Notes: a model not told the origin generated them from the letters alone. Numbered from the stretch's first letter, positions 9,557 through 18,753 are shown. The stretch: DNA of 64,000 nt from Streptomyces cacaoi (GCF_006539165.1 NZ_BJMM01000010.1:62001-126000), one strand, 5' to 3'. Numbers and translations: made by a program.

Positions 9557-10240
9557 ATGCCGTACGAGCCCCCAACCCACCGTGTCGAGCGCTCGATCCG
9601 TGCCACCACCGGCGCGAAGATCGTCGCCGGAGTGGACGAGGTCGGTCGCGGAGCCTGGGCGGGACCCGTGACCGTCTGCGCCGCCATCACCGGGCTGCGC
9701 CGCCCCCCGGCCGATCTCACCGATTCCAAGCTCATCCCCGAGCCGCGCCGCAGCGCGCTCGCGGAAGAACTCGGCGGCTGGGTCACGGCCTACTCCCTCG
9801 GCCACTCCTCCCCGGAGGAGATCGACGACCTCGGGATGACCGCCGCACTGCGCCTCGCCGCCGTCCGTGCCCTCGACGGACTCCCCACACGGCCCGACGC
9901 GGTGATCCTCGACGGCAAGCACAACTATCTCGGCCCTCCATGGAAGGTCCGCACGGTGATCAAGGGCGATCAGACGTGCGTCGCCGTGGCAGCCGCCTCG
10001 GTGATCGCCAAGGTGCGCAGGGACGCGCTGATGGCCGAACTCGCCCCGCAGTACGCCGAGTTCGCGTTCCAGGAGAACGCCGGTTACCCCTCACCGGTCC
10101 ACCGCGCGGCGCTGGAGGCGCAGGGGCCGACCCCGCTCCACCGGCTGTCCTGGGCATATATGGACGCACTGACGCGTTGGAAGCACCTCAAGCGCACCCG
10201 GATCGAGCCCACGGAGCACGAGCAGATCGACCTCTTCTGA
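9557..10240 (+). CDS. rnhB: Ribonuclease HII
   Basis: Encodes 227 residues. It cleaves the RNA strand of RNA-DNA hybrids and single ribonucleotides left in DNA. The catalytic carboxylates are Asp27 and Glu28 in AGVDEVGRG, Asp119 in VILDGKHN and most likely Asp138 in IKGDQT; LTDSKLI and the [12 protein letters not shown] helix are also family-typical. The ATG at 9557 gives the conserved N-terminus. Its role fits the neighbouring nrdJ and recQ repair/replication genes. A gene of unknown function follows on the same strand. Confidence 0.96.
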   Translation: MPYEPPTHRVERSIRATTGAKIVAGVDEVGRGAWAGPVTVCAAITGLRRPPADLTDSKLIPEPRRSALAEELGGWVTAYSLGHSSPEEIDDLGMTAALRLAAVRALDGLPTRPDAVILDGKHNYLGPPWKVRTVIKGDQTCVAVAAASVIAKVRRDALMAELAPQYAEFAFQENAGYPSPVHRAALEAQGPTPLHRLSWAYMDALTRWKHLKRTRIEPTEHEQIDLF

Positions 10241-10333
10241 CCCGGCGTGAATGGAGAACACCCTTGCGGTGCGGGGCCTTCCGGGCCCGCCCCGCCGCGG
10301 CTCTCCATGACGCCATTTGATAGATATCACCCC

Positions 10334-10945
10334 ATGCCTCTCATCCCCGAGGAGCCACAGATTTACGAGAGCGTCCCGGGCGCCCGCAACGCAGCGGGAG
10401 CAGCCCGATCCCCGCAGGCCCGCACCTCATCCGTTCCAGGGCCCCGGCCTGCCCCCCGTCCCGCATCCGGACGGGACGACAGCAAGGGCCCCGGCACCCC
10501 GGCCCGTCCGGGAGGCCGCCGATCCGGCGGGAAACCCTCCCAGCGCAAGTCCGGCAACACGGCCGCGACGGACCGGATCCAGCTGGTGGCGGCTTCCGAT
10601 GCCACCGCCGTGGAGGTCGCCGACGACACCGTCGACAAGCTTCTCGACGAAGGCCGCGCCCCCGGCGACATCCTGGTGCTTACCACTGGCGAACTGCACC
10701 CGTGGGCACAGCACGAACTCTCCTTCGGCGAGGACGCCTACTGGCGCCAACTCTCCGAGGGCGAGGACGTGTTCTGTGCCGCGGCGTCCGCCGTGGCCCG
10801 TACCGCACGCCGCCCGATCGTGCTGCTGGCAGTGAACGGCGGGACCGACCCGGAAGCCGCCGCAGCCCTTCCGGCCGCCCTGGAGAAGGCCGGTGAGCAG
10901 CTGATCGTCTGCGGCGATCCGGAACGTCTGCGCGCCCTTCTCTGA
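10334..10945 (+). CDS. Hypothetical protein with a helicase-C-terminal-like domain
   Basis: Encodes 203 residues. The first ~80 are Pro/Ala/Arg-rich and probably disordered. The rest (about 85-203) is compact, with GDILVLTTGELHPW, RPIVLLAVNGG and a closing LIVCGDPERL. That order weakly recalls the C-terminal RecA-like fold of SF1 (UvrD-type) helicases, but no ATP-binding motif is present, so enzymatic activity is unlikely from this protein alone. ATG 10334 is preceded by TAGATA at 7 nt, suggesting a leaderless message; an upstream GTG/ATG near 10247 is possible but would add atypical sequence. The helicase resemblance is inference. Confidence 0.65.
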   Translation: MPLIPEEPQIYESVPGARNAAGAARSPQARTSSVPGPRPAPRPASGRDDSKGPGTPARPGGRRSGGKPSQRKSGNTAATDRIQLVAASDATAVEVADDTVDKLLDEGRAPGDILVLTTGELHPWAQHELSFGEDAYWRQLSEGEDVFCAAASAVARTARRPIVLLAVNGGTDPEAAAALPAALEKAGEQLIVCGDPERLRALL

Positions 10946-11045
10946 CCACGGCCTCCTCACTCGGACGACACCGGTCGTCCGATGGCCGCTTCCTCCCGCG
11001 CGCCGGCAACGCACACCAACGTGCCCGTTGTCGGCCGCTGTTGGT

Positions 11046-11795
11046 TCAGCCCGCCACCGCGGAGGGCCCCTCGCCGGGGACCGCGGTGCGCCGCCCGGAG
11101 ACGGGCACGCCGCTGCCGTTGAGACGGGACGGCGCGCGACGCGGGGTGCGCGCTGCGAGCACCGCCGCCGGTCGAGGTGTGTCGGCTCCCGCCGAGCGAG
11201 CCGCCCACGGCCCGGGGAGCGCCCGGCTCTCCTCGCCCTCCTCCAGGTCCCGCACGCCGCGGGCTTTCCCCTGCGCCCTCCCGGCGGTGGGGTGCCGTCC
11301 GCCGCGCTCTTCTCCAAGTACCTGCCATCCGGCAGGTGTCAGGGTGATGAACGCTCCGCACCGCAGGCCGTGCAGTGTGCAGGCGTCCCGGATCCCCCAC
11401 ATCCACGCCCCGTCCGCGGGCGTCCACCCCTGTCCGCCCGTCCGGCAGTGCAGCACGACCGCCGTATGGACCGGTATGCGGCGGCGCAGCTCGTGCGGCA
11501 CGACCTGACGCAACTGGCCGAGCAGGAGATTGCGGCACTCCCACCCGTCGGGGCGGGTGCACTCGTGGCTGAACGACGCGCTGGCGGCGAGCCGTTCGTC
11601 CGGGGCCAGGACCGCCACCACCGTGGTGGCCGGCACCGGCAGATGACGTTCGCAGAGCCCGGTGACGGTCTCCCGAGGGCTGCGCAGCAGGGGGAACCCC
11701 GCCGCGCTCCACTCCGAGAGCAGAAGAACACGGCCGTGCCGGGGGACGGGCTCCGGCGCTGTGGACGGTGCGGACGAGTCGATGCCGAAGGACAC
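11046..11795 (-). CDS. Conserved hypothetical protein, downstream of recQ
   Basis: Encodes 249 residues that I cannot assign to a named family. The first ~150 residues look folded (RVLLLSEWSAAGFPLL, TTVVAVLAPDERLAAS, HTAVVLHCRTGGQGW), suggesting alternating strands and helices. The last ~90 are Arg/Ala/Gly-rich and probably unstructured. No signal peptide or membrane segment is evident. GTG 11795 follows a strong AAGGGAGG ribosome site at 5 nt. It lies 146 bp after the recQ stop on the same strand and may be transcribed with it. Confidence 0.6.
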   Translation of the reverse strand: MSFGIDSSAPSTAPEPVPRHGRVLLLSEWSAAGFPLLRSPRETVTGLCERHLPVPATTVVAVLAPDERLAASASFSHECTRPDGWECRNLLLGQLRQVVPHELRRRIPVHTAVVLHCRTGGQGWTPADGAWMWGIRDACTLHGLRCGAFITLTPAGWQVLGEERGGRHPTAGRAQGKARGVRDLEEGEESRALPGPWAARSAGADTPRPAAVLAARTPRRAPSRLNGSGVPVSGRRTAVPGEGPSAVAG

Positions 11796-11941
11796 GTTCC
11801 TCCCTTCGTCCTGGGCCGCGTTCCCAGGGCCGCAGGGCAGGCGGCATCGAGGGCATGACGCGGTACAGGGTGTGCGCGGGTGTCTCCCTCGTTATGCCCG
11901 ATCCGCCGGGTGAATCCCCTCCTTTCCGTCGCGGAAGACCA

Positions 11942-14131
11942 TCAGTTCCGGGTCGCGAGGACCAGCGGCAGCACCTCCTTCGCACCGGCCTGGCGGAGCA
12001 GCCGCGCCGCCACCGTCAGCGTCCAGCCCGTCTCGGTGCAGTCGTCCACCAGCAGCACCGGGCCCGCCAGACGCGCGAGCGTCTCGGCCAGCTCCGGCGG
12101 GAGCCCCATCGCTTCGTGCACCGCTCGCAGTCGCTGGGCCCCGTTGGAGCGGGGGCCTGCCAGGACCCCGTGCTCGTCCGACATGGTCACCGCCCCGAGG
12201 AGGGGCATCCGGCCGATCTCCGCGATGCGTTCGGCGAAGGAACGCACCAGCTGCGGACGGGCAAGGGACTCCACGGCGACCACGCCCACGGGCCGTTCAC
12301 AGCCCTCCGGCGCTCCCGGAGCCCAGCCCTCCGGACTTCTGGCCCAGTCCGCCAGCACCTCGACCGCTCCCTGCACGACGTCCTCGGGCACGGGGCCGTC
12401 GTTCCCCGGGGCGGACAGGAGCGGGCGCAGCCGGTTGCCCCAGCCGATGTCCGAGAGCCGGCCGAGGGCGCGCCCCGGGCGTGCCTGGCTCTCCTGCGGG
12501 ATACGGCCCTTGAGTGCCGTACCGACCTCGGGCATCCCGGTGGGCCACATCTTGCGGGGCTCGACGCGGACACCGGGGCGGCGCAGTTCACCCCGCGCCT
12601 GCGCCAGCAGGGAGTCGTCGACGTCCGGCGAGAAACGGGCTCCGGCGCAGTTGTCGCACCTTCCGCAGGGGGCGGCGGCTTCGTCGTCCAGCTGGTTGCG
12701 CAGGAACTCCATGCGACAGCCCGCCGTCCCGGCGTACTCCCGCATGGCCTGCTGCTCGGCCTGCCGCTGCCGCTCGACCCACGCGTACCGCTCCGCGTCG
12801 TAGGCCCACGGCCGCCCCGTGGCTCTCCAGCCGCCCTTGACCCGCTCGACCGCGCCATCGACGTCCAGGACCTTCAGCATCACCTCCAGCCGTGACCGGC
12901 GCAGCTCCACCCTCGGTTCCAGGGCCGCCAGCGACATCGGCTTCTCCGCTGCGGCCAGTACGCCCAGGGTGCGCCGGACCTGCTCCTCGGGCGGGAAGGC
13001 CAGTGAGGCGAAGTGGCGCCAGATCGCCTCGTCCTCCTGGCCGGGCAGCAGGAGCACCTCCGCGTGGTCGACGCCGCGGCCGGCGCGGCCCACCTGCTGG
13101 TAGTAGGCGATGGGCGAGGACGGCGAGCCCAGGTGCACGACGAAACCGATGTCGGGCTTGTCGAATCCCATGCCGAGCGCCGAGGTGGCGACAAGAGCCT
13201 TGACGCGGTTGGCGAGCAGCGCCGTCTCCGCGGCCTCGCGCTCGGCGTTCTCCGTCTTGCCGGTGTAGGACAGGACCTCGTGACCGCACTGCCGCAGGAA
13301 GGCGGCCACTTCCTCCGCCGCGGCGACCGTCAGGGTGTAGATGATCCCCGAACCCGGCAGCGAGCCCAGATGCCCCGCGAGCCAGGCCAGCCGGTGCGAG
13401 GCGTCGGGCAGCTGGAGCACATGCAGGCCCAGCGACTCCCGGTCCAGCGAGCCGCGCAGCACGAGCGCGGCGGATTCCGGCGGCCCGGATCCCGACGCGT
13501 CGAGCGCCGGTTCACCGGTGCCCAGCTGCTCCGCGACGTCCGCGGTCACCCGGGCGTTCGCCGTGGCCGTGGTGGCCAGGACCGGCACTCCCGGCGGCAG
13601 TTCGGCCAGCATCGTGCGCAGCCGGCGGTAGTCCGGCCTGAAGTCGTGGCCCCAGTCGGAGATGCAGTGGGCCTCGTCGACCACGAGCAGGCCCGTCGAC
13701 GCGGTGAGCTTCGGCAGGACGTTGTCACGGAACTCCGGGTTGTTCAGGCGTTCCGGGCTGACGAGCAGTACATCGACCCTTCCTTCGGCCACCTCGCTCT
13801 CGATCGTCGTCCACTCCTCGGGGTTGGAGGAGTTGATGGTGCGTGCCTGGATACCGGCTGCCGCCGCTGCGTCGACCTGGTTCCGCATGAGCGCGAGCAG
13901 CGGCGAGACGATGACCGTGGGGCCGGCGCCGCGCCGGCGGAGCAGCGCCGTGGCCACGAAGTACACGGCCGACTTGCCCCAGCCGGTGCGCTGCACGACC
14001 AGCGCGCGTCGCCGGTGCGCGACCAGCGTCTCGATGGCCCGCCACTGGTCTTCGCGCAGGCGTGCGGCCGGATCGCCGACCAGGCCGCCCAGTACGGCGT
14101 CGGCCTCTTTCCGCAGCTCTGTGTCCGTCAT
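11942..14131 (-). CDS. recQ: RecQ-family DNA helicase with C-terminal phosphoribosyltransferase-like domain
   Basis: Encodes 729 residues. The helicase core has QRTGWGKS (Walker A, about 47-54), VVDEAHCISDWGHDFRP (motif II, DEAH 152-155), an aromatic-rich loop and QVGRAGRG (motif VI). A RecQ zinc domain follows, with GCRMEF and PCGRCDNC. In place of an HRDC domain, the last ~200 residues end with VLLVDDCTETGWTLTVAA, the DDxxxTGxT pattern of a PRPP-binding loop seen in ComF-like and other phosphoribosyltransferases. RecQ enzymes unwind DNA 3'-5' in recombination and fork repair; what the extra domain does is unknown. ATG 14131 is the first in-frame ATG giving the typical N-terminus. Confidence 0.92.
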   Translation of the reverse strand: MTDTELRKEADAVLGGLVGDPAARLREDQWRAIETLVAHRRRALVVQRTGWGKSAVYFVATALLRRRGAGPTVIVSPLLALMRNQVDAAAAAGIQARTINSSNPEEWTTIESEVAEGRVDVLLVSPERLNNPEFRDNVLPKLTASTGLLVVDEAHCISDWGHDFRPDYRRLRTMLAELPPGVPVLATTATANARVTADVAEQLGTGEPALDASGSGPPESAALVLRGSLDRESLGLHVLQLPDASHRLAWLAGHLGSLPGSGIIYTLTVAAAEEVAAFLRQCGHEVLSYTGKTENAEREAAETALLANRVKALVATSALGMGFDKPDIGFVVHLGSPSSPIAYYQQVGRAGRGVDHAEVLLLPGQEDEAIWRHFASLAFPPEEQVRRTLGVLAAAEKPMSLAALEPRVELRRSRLEVMLKVLDVDGAVERVKGGWRATGRPWAYDAERYAWVERQRQAEQQAMREYAGTAGCRMEFLRNQLDDEAAAPCGRCDNCAGARFSPDVDDSLLAQARGELRRPGVRVEPRKMWPTGMPEVGTALKGRIPQESQARPGRALGRLSDIGWGNRLRPLLSAPGNDGPVPEDVVQGAVEVLADWARSPEGWAPGAPEGCERPVGVVAVESLARPQLVRSFAERIAEIGRMPLLGAVTMSDEHGVLAGPRSNGAQRLRAVHEAMGLPPELAETLARLAGPVLLVDDCTETGWTLTVAARLLRQAGAKEVLPLVLATRN

Positions 14132-14176
14132 GCCCCCATGGAACCCGAAGCGGTCCAGGACCGGCCAAGCGCCGCC

Positions 14177-14232
14177 TGTGGATAACGCTTGAAAAGTACG
14201 ACAAGCCCACTGTCCGCCGGGGCTGTGGACAA
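14177..14232. promoter_or_regulatory. Two DnaA boxes in the recQ/DUF4192 divergent intergenic region
   Basis: TGTGGATAA (14177-14185) is an exact complement of the classical TTATCCACA box, and TGTGGACAA (14224-14232) is an exact complement of TTGTCCACA, the preferred Streptomyces form. Both point the same way and start 47 bp apart. The region also shows no other coding signal. They could let DnaA influence recQ transcription or titrate DnaA. Confidence 0.6.
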
Positions 14233-14272
14233 CTCCCGACGCGGTCGCCCGGCGCCGGGGCACCTTCGAGGC

Positions 14273-15604
14273 ATGACACAGCCCGACCGTGAGACGCACG
14301 GCACACAACCCCCGTTTTCCCAGGTGAACAGCGAGCTCCCGAGCCTGCCGACCGGACCGGTCGGCCCGCCCGGCCCGCCCGCAGGACCGTCCCGCCCACC
14401 CGGCGCGGGCCCGGAACGTCCACCTGCCGTCCGCTGCCCCGGCAGCACCGCCGATGTCTCCGTCCGAGGCCCGGCCGAGCTGGCCGACGCGCTGCCCTAC
14501 TTGATCGGCTTCTATCCCGACGACTCGATCGTCGCGGTCGCGCTCCACGGTGAGCGGGGCCGCTTCGGCGGCCGTCTCCGGGTCGGCATTCCCGAAACGG
14601 AGAAGGAGCGGCAACTGATCGCACCGCAGATCGCCGAGTGCCTCGAAGTCTCCTCCCTGGCGCACGGCTCCCGTCCCGACGGCGCCCTTGTCTTCTTCTG
14701 CAAGGAACCGGCCGCAGGGGCGGGCGGCAAGGACGTCATGGAGGAACTGCGGCCGATGGCCCAGGAGATCCGGCGGGCCTGCGGCGAGCTGAACATGCCC
14801 GTGTACGAACTGCTCTGCCTCTCGGACGGCCGCTACTACTCCTACTGCTGTCCGGACTCGCACTGCTGCGGCCCGGACGGGATGCCGCTGGCCGAGCCGG
14901 GCACCTCCGCCATGGCAGCGGCCGCCGCCTATGCGGGGATCCGCGTGCACGGCTCGCTGCGCGAGATGGAGAAGCGGCTGATCGCCCTGGGCCCGCCGTT
15001 CGCCGACGAGCAGGCCCGGGCGCTGGACGCGGCCGGCTCCGCACTCACACACCGGCTGCTCACGCCGGACGGCCGGTGCCGCGTCCGGGAGGAGACCCTG
15101 GCCTTGGCGGAACGCCTCATGGAGCGCTTCCACCGTCACACCCCGGCGACCACGGCCGAGACTGCCTGCGATGCGCACGACGACGGCCTGCTGAGCCACG
15201 ACGAGGCCGCCGTCATGATCCTCGGACTCCAGGACCGCAACACACGCGACCGCGCTGCGGCATGGATGGAAGGGCTCGACGTACGCCCCGCGCTGCGCCT
15301 GTGGCGTGCGCTCTGCCGCCGCTGCGTCGGGCCGTACGCCGACCACGCCGCCGCCGTGCTCACGCTCGCCGGGTGGGTCGCCTGGTCGGGCGGGGACGCA
15401 CCCACGGCCCGGGTCGCGCTGGGCCGCGCGCTGCGTACCGACCCGGACTACCGCTTCGCACAGCTGCTGCACCAGGCGTGCAACGAGGGGCTCGACCCGG
15501 AGCTGCTGCGCCAGTGCCTGCGACGGGGCCGCGGCGCACCGAGGGACGCCGAGCCGGGGGAGGGCCCTTCGTCCTCCGGCTCGGCCGGAGAGGGCCTCCC
15601 GTGA
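14273..15604 (+). CDS. DUF4192 family protein
   Basis: Encodes 443 residues. The N-terminal ~40 residues are a Pro/Gly-rich tail. The DUF4192 domain follows: VRGPAELADALPYLIGFYPDDSIVAVAL near residue 65 is the family signature, and SDGRYYSYCCPDSHCCGPDG (about 183-202) holds a cysteine cluster that may bind metal. The C-terminal ~150 residues are helical (TPR-like) and resemble the usual DUF4192 tail. Function is unknown. It is divergent from recQ, with two DnaA boxes between them. ATG 14273 has a weak ribosome site, so the start is less certain. Confidence 0.85.
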   Translation: MTQPDRETHGTQPPFSQVNSELPSLPTGPVGPPGPPAGPSRPPGAGPERPPAVRCPGSTADVSVRGPAELADALPYLIGFYPDDSIVAVALHGERGRFGGRLRVGIPETEKERQLIAPQIAECLEVSSLAHGSRPDGALVFFCKEPAAGAGGKDVMEELRPMAQEIRRACGELNMPVYELLCLSDGRYYSYCCPDSHCCGPDGMPLAEPGTSAMAAAAAYAGIRVHGSLREMEKRLIALGPPFADEQARALDAAGSALTHRLLTPDGRCRVREETLALAERLMERFHRHTPATTAETACDAHDDGLLSHDEAAVMILGLQDRNTRDRAAAWMEGLDVRPALRLWRALCRRCVGPYADHAAAVLTLAGWVAWSGGDAPTARVALGRALRTDPDYRFAQLLHQACNEGLDPELLRQCLRRGRGAPRDAEPGEGPSSSGSAGEGLP

Positions 15605-15726
15605 CGCCCGCGCCCCCGCGCCGTTCACACCGGTGGTGGACAGGCGCGCCGGGACCGGCACCCGGCCCTCGCCTGGCGGTACCGGCCCCGGCCGTGGGCC
15701 GGCCCAGCAGAAGCGGAGGAGCGCTC

Positions 15727-17841
15727 ATGCCCTTGCCCGAGACGGGACCCCCGGCCGCCCAGCCCGAGGAGCCGGGAACACCCGGTCCGGACGCCACACG
15801 CGTGCCCGCCCCGGCGCGTGCACCCGCACCACGTCCGAGCCCACGGGTCCCACCGGCGCGGGAGCGACCCTCCGCGCACCGCTCCCTGCTCTGTGTGGCC
15901 GCCCCGGCGTTCGTGATCTCCCCGGAGGACGGACAGTTGCGCGGTGCGGGAATGGAGGGCTTCTACCGTGACAACGTCCGGGTGCTGGCCCGCTGCAAGC
16001 TGCTGCTGGCGGGCAGGGAGCCGCTTCCGCTCCTCGGGCACCGGACCTCGGCAGAGCTGGCGCGCTTCGTCGCTGCGGCCGAGCTGCCCGGCGGAGGTCC
16101 GGATCCGGAAGTGATCGTCGAACGGCACCGCTCCGCCGCGTGCCAGGAGCGCATCACCGTCCGCAGCGCCTGCGAGCGGACACTCCGGCTGACGCTGGAG
16201 CTGCACCTCGGCACGGATCTCGCCGATCTCGGTGCCATCGCCGTCCAGGCGGCGGGGCCGCCGCTTGCCGCGACGGTCGCCGGGGCCGGGCTGCGATGGA
16301 CCCGTGGTGCTCTGCGCGCCACCGTCGAGGCCCAGCCGCCGCCGGACACCGCCTTCGCCGCGACGGGCATCCTCCAGTGGGACTGGGAGCTGCGCCCAGG
16401 AGAAGCACGCGAGTTGACGCTCGGCCTCCGGTTCGACCGTGCGGGCAACCGCGGCGCCGAGACCCCCGCGGGGGAGGGCCCATGGGCAGCGGGCGGTGCC
16501 GGTGGGCTCCGCAGGCCCGTGGACGACTGGAGCGCGGTCCGTGCCGAAAGTGAGGACAGGCGCGCGGCCCCGCTCCTGACCGCCAGCTTGGAGGACTTGG
16601 CGGCACTTCAGCTCCGGGACGCGGACAACCCCGCTGACCGGTATCTGGCGGCGGGCGTGCCCTGGCGGTGCGCTCTTGCGCCGGCCGAGGCCCTGCGGGC
16701 GGCCCGCATGCTGCTCCCGCTCGGCACCCGGCTCGCCGCGGGCACCCTGCGCACCTTGGCACGCCGCCGCGCCGACGGGCGGCACCGGGGCGTGATCCCC
16801 GGGACGCTCCGCTCCACCGGGCCGCACCGGCCACCCAGCGACACGGGGATCGAAGCGACCCTGCTGTTCCCCGTCGTCCTGGCGGAGGCCCGCCGCTGGG
16901 GTCTGCCCGAGCGCGAGACGGAGGCCCTGCTGCCGACCGCCGAGCTGTGTCTGCGGTGGATCCTCGAAGCCGCGGGGGACGAGGGCTTCGTCCCCGACCC
17001 GGGCCCCGGCGCCCCCCACCGCTGCGAGGTGCAGGCCGCCGCCCACCGGGCGGCGGTGCTGGGGGCAGAACTGCTGGAACTGAACGGTAGCTCTGCGGCG
17101 GCGGAACTGAGCGAGTGGGCAGGGGAGTTGAGGTCCCGGTTCGCCGACCGTTTCTGGACGGACGACGAAGCCGGCGGCCGGCCCGTCCCCTTGGCGCTCG
17201 CGTCCGGCGCCCCGGACGGGCAGCAGCTCACCTCCTCGCTGGCCGAGCTGCTGGACACCGGTTTGGCAGCGGGCGGCAAGCAGGCGCCCGGGCTCCTCAC
17301 GAAGGCGCGTGAGGAACGTCTGGTGTGCCTGCTGCGCTCCCCGCGCCTGGACTCGGGGTGGGGGCTGCGGACCCTCGCCGAAGGCGCCCCGGGCTACAAC
17401 CCGTTCGGCCATCGGTACGGAGCGGTGCGGCTGGAGGACACGGCTACGGCGATCGTCGGCATGGCCGCGCACGGATACGAGGAGGAGGCCGGTGGCCTGC
17501 TGGCGGAGGTGCTGGACGCGTCCGGAGCTTTCGAGGGACGGCTCCCGGAGATGTACGCGGGGGAGCGGAGGGCGCCACGCTCGGTGCCGGTCCCGCACCC
17601 TGCGGCTTGCCGGCCGTCCGCCGTCGCGGCAGCGGCGGCTGTTCACCTGCTCCTCGCATCAGCCGGTGTGCGGCCCGATGTGCCGGGTGGAACGGTCGAC
17701 CTGCGGCCGTGGCGCACCGCTCCCCTCGGAGAGCTGAGGCTGCGCGGTCTGGTGGTGGCGGAGCACCCGTTCTCGGTACGGATCAGCCGGCTCGGGATGG
17801 GGGTGGTCGAGGAGGCGGCGAACGGCCTGCGCCTGGGCTGA
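15727..17841 (+). CDS. Glycogen-debranching-enzyme-like protein
   Basis: Encodes 704 residues. After a Pro/Arg/Ala-rich N-terminus (about 1-50), a beta-sandwich domain of the bacterial GDE N-terminal type appears (GMEGFYRDNVRVLARCKLLL). It is followed by an (alpha/alpha)6-barrel region including DNPADRYLAAGVPWRCAL and RLDSGWGLRTLAEGAPGYNPFGHRYGAVR cut here into its core LRTLAEGAPGYNPFGHR. This is the layout of amylo-alpha-1,6-glucosidase-like proteins, which hydrolyse alpha-1,6 branches or related glycosides; the actual substrate is not known. GGAGGA lies 6 nt before ATG 15727. It follows the DUF4192 gene by 122 bp and may be co-transcribed. Confidence 0.85.
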   Translation: MPLPETGPPAAQPEEPGTPGPDATRVPAPARAPAPRPSPRVPPARERPSAHRSLLCVAAPAFVISPEDGQLRGAGMEGFYRDNVRVLARCKLLLAGREPLPLLGHRTSAELARFVAAAELPGGGPDPEVIVERHRSAACQERITVRSACERTLRLTLELHLGTDLADLGAIAVQAAGPPLAATVAGAGLRWTRGALRATVEAQPPPDTAFAATGILQWDWELRPGEARELTLGLRFDRAGNRGAETPAGEGPWAAGGAGGLRRPVDDWSAVRAESEDRRAAPLLTASLEDLAALQLRDADNPADRYLAAGVPWRCALAPAEALRAARMLLPLGTRLAAGTLRTLARRRADGRHRGVIPGTLRSTGPHRPPSDTGIEATLLFPVVLAEARRWGLPERETEALLPTAELCLRWILEAAGDEGFVPDPGPGAPHRCEVQAAAHRAAVLGAELLELNGSSAAAELSEWAGELRSRFADRFWTDDEAGGRPVPLALASGAPDGQQLTSSLAELLDTGLAAGGKQAPGLLTKAREERLVCLLRSPRLDSGWGLRTLAEGAPGYNPFGHRYGAVRLEDTATAIVGMAAHGYEEEAGGLLAEVLDASGAFEGRLPEMYAGERRAPRSVPVPHPAACRPSAVAAAAAVHLLLASAGVRPDVPGGTVDLRPWRTAPLGELRLRGLVVAEHPFSVRISRLGMGVVEEAANGLRLG

Positions 17842-17969
17842 CGGGCCGGCCCGCAGTGGTCCCGCTCCCGGCGGGAGACGGTGTCCGGGCCGGGGCGGAG
17901 CACAGCAGGAAGGCGTGGAAAGTACGCACGTCGAAGGAGGTGCGGGAGCTGTCGGGAACCGCCTGTTTA

Positions 17970-17984
17970 TCGTCAGGGAGACGA
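17970..17984. promoter_or_regulatory. Inverted repeat in front of the Nudix regulator gene
   Basis: TCGTC-AGGGA-GACGA is a perfect 5-bp inverted repeat with a 5-bp spacer, 13 bp before the start codon, inside an AT-richer patch. Position and symmetry suit an operator for autoregulation by the downstream winged-helix Nudix protein. The spacing would also place it over the ribosome-binding region. Confidence 0.4.
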
Positions 17985-17997
17985 CTATGATCACGCC

Positions 17998-18753
17998 ATG
18001 CCCTATGACCCGTCGGCCTTCCCACCCTTCGCCGTCACCGTCGATCTCGTGGTGCTCACCGTGCGCAAACACGCGCTCTGTGCCCTGGTCGTGCGACGTG
18101 GAGAGCCGCCCTATCAGGGGCGATGGGCGCTGCCCGGCGGTTTCGTGCGGGCGGAGGAGGATCTGGAGACGGCGGCCGCGCGCGAGCTCACCGAGGAGAC
18201 GGGCCTGCGCTCGCAGCACCCCGAGGGTCAGCCCACGGAGGCCCACCTCGAACAACTGGCCACCTATGGGGCGCCGCAGCGGGATCCGCGGATGCGGGTG
18301 GTCAGCGTGGCTCATCTTGTTCTCGCTCCTGATCTGCCGGCGCCGACTCCGGGGGGTGACGCCCGAAGTGTGCGCTGGGCGCCGGTCGATTCCCTCTTCG
18401 ACGGCTCTGACGGCGCCGACGGCAGGGAGGCGGAGCAGGCACCGCTCGCCTTCGATCACGACCGGATCCTGCGCGACGGCGTGGAGCGTGCCCGCTCGAA
18501 GATCGAATACTCCTCGCTCGCCACCGCCTTCTGCCCGCCGGAGTTCACGGTGGGGGAGCTCCGACGGGTGTACGAGGCGGTCTGGGGAGTCGCGCTGGAT
18601 CCGCGGAACTTCCACAGGAAGGTGACCGGTACGCCCGGGTTCCTCGTGCCGACCGGTGGTACGACGACCCGTCAGGGCGGGCGCCCGGCCCAGCTGTTCC
18701 GGGCCGGAGGGGCGACGCTGCTGAACCCTCCGATGCTGCGCCCCGAGGTCTGA
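17998..18753 (+). CDS. Nudix-fold transcriptional regulator (NrtR-like)
   Basis: Encodes 251 residues. A Nudix domain occupies about 10-150, with the box LPGGFVRAEEDLETAAARELTEETGL cut here to GGFVRAEEDL and RELTEETG; the key REx2EE glutamates are present, so hydrolytic activity is possible. A C-terminal winged-helix domain (about 165-240, FTVGELRRVYEAVWG) is the arrangement of NrtR, which binds DNA and senses ADP-ribose or related nucleotides to control NAD metabolism. No NAD genes are adjacent, so the regulon is unknown. The ATG is preceded by an inverted repeat that may be its own operator. Confidence 0.88.
   Translation: MPYDPSAFPPFAVTVDLVVLTVRKHALCALVVRRGEPPYQGRWALPGGFVRAEEDLETAAARELTEETGLRSQHPEGQPTEAHLEQLATYGAPQRDPRMRVVSVAHLVLAPDLPAPTPGGDARSVRWAPVDSLFDGSDGADGREAEQAPLAFDHDRILRDGVERARSKIEYSSLATAFCPPEFTVGELRRVYEAVWGVALDPRNFHRKVTGTPGFLVPTGGTTTRQGGRPAQLFRAGGATLLNPPMLRPEV

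Noticed and set aside
7411..9786. 791-codon open frame on the minus strand across the phosphatase and ADP-ribosylglycohydrolase genes
   Set aside because: It runs through two genes with clear family motifs and no domain of its own; a GC artefact.
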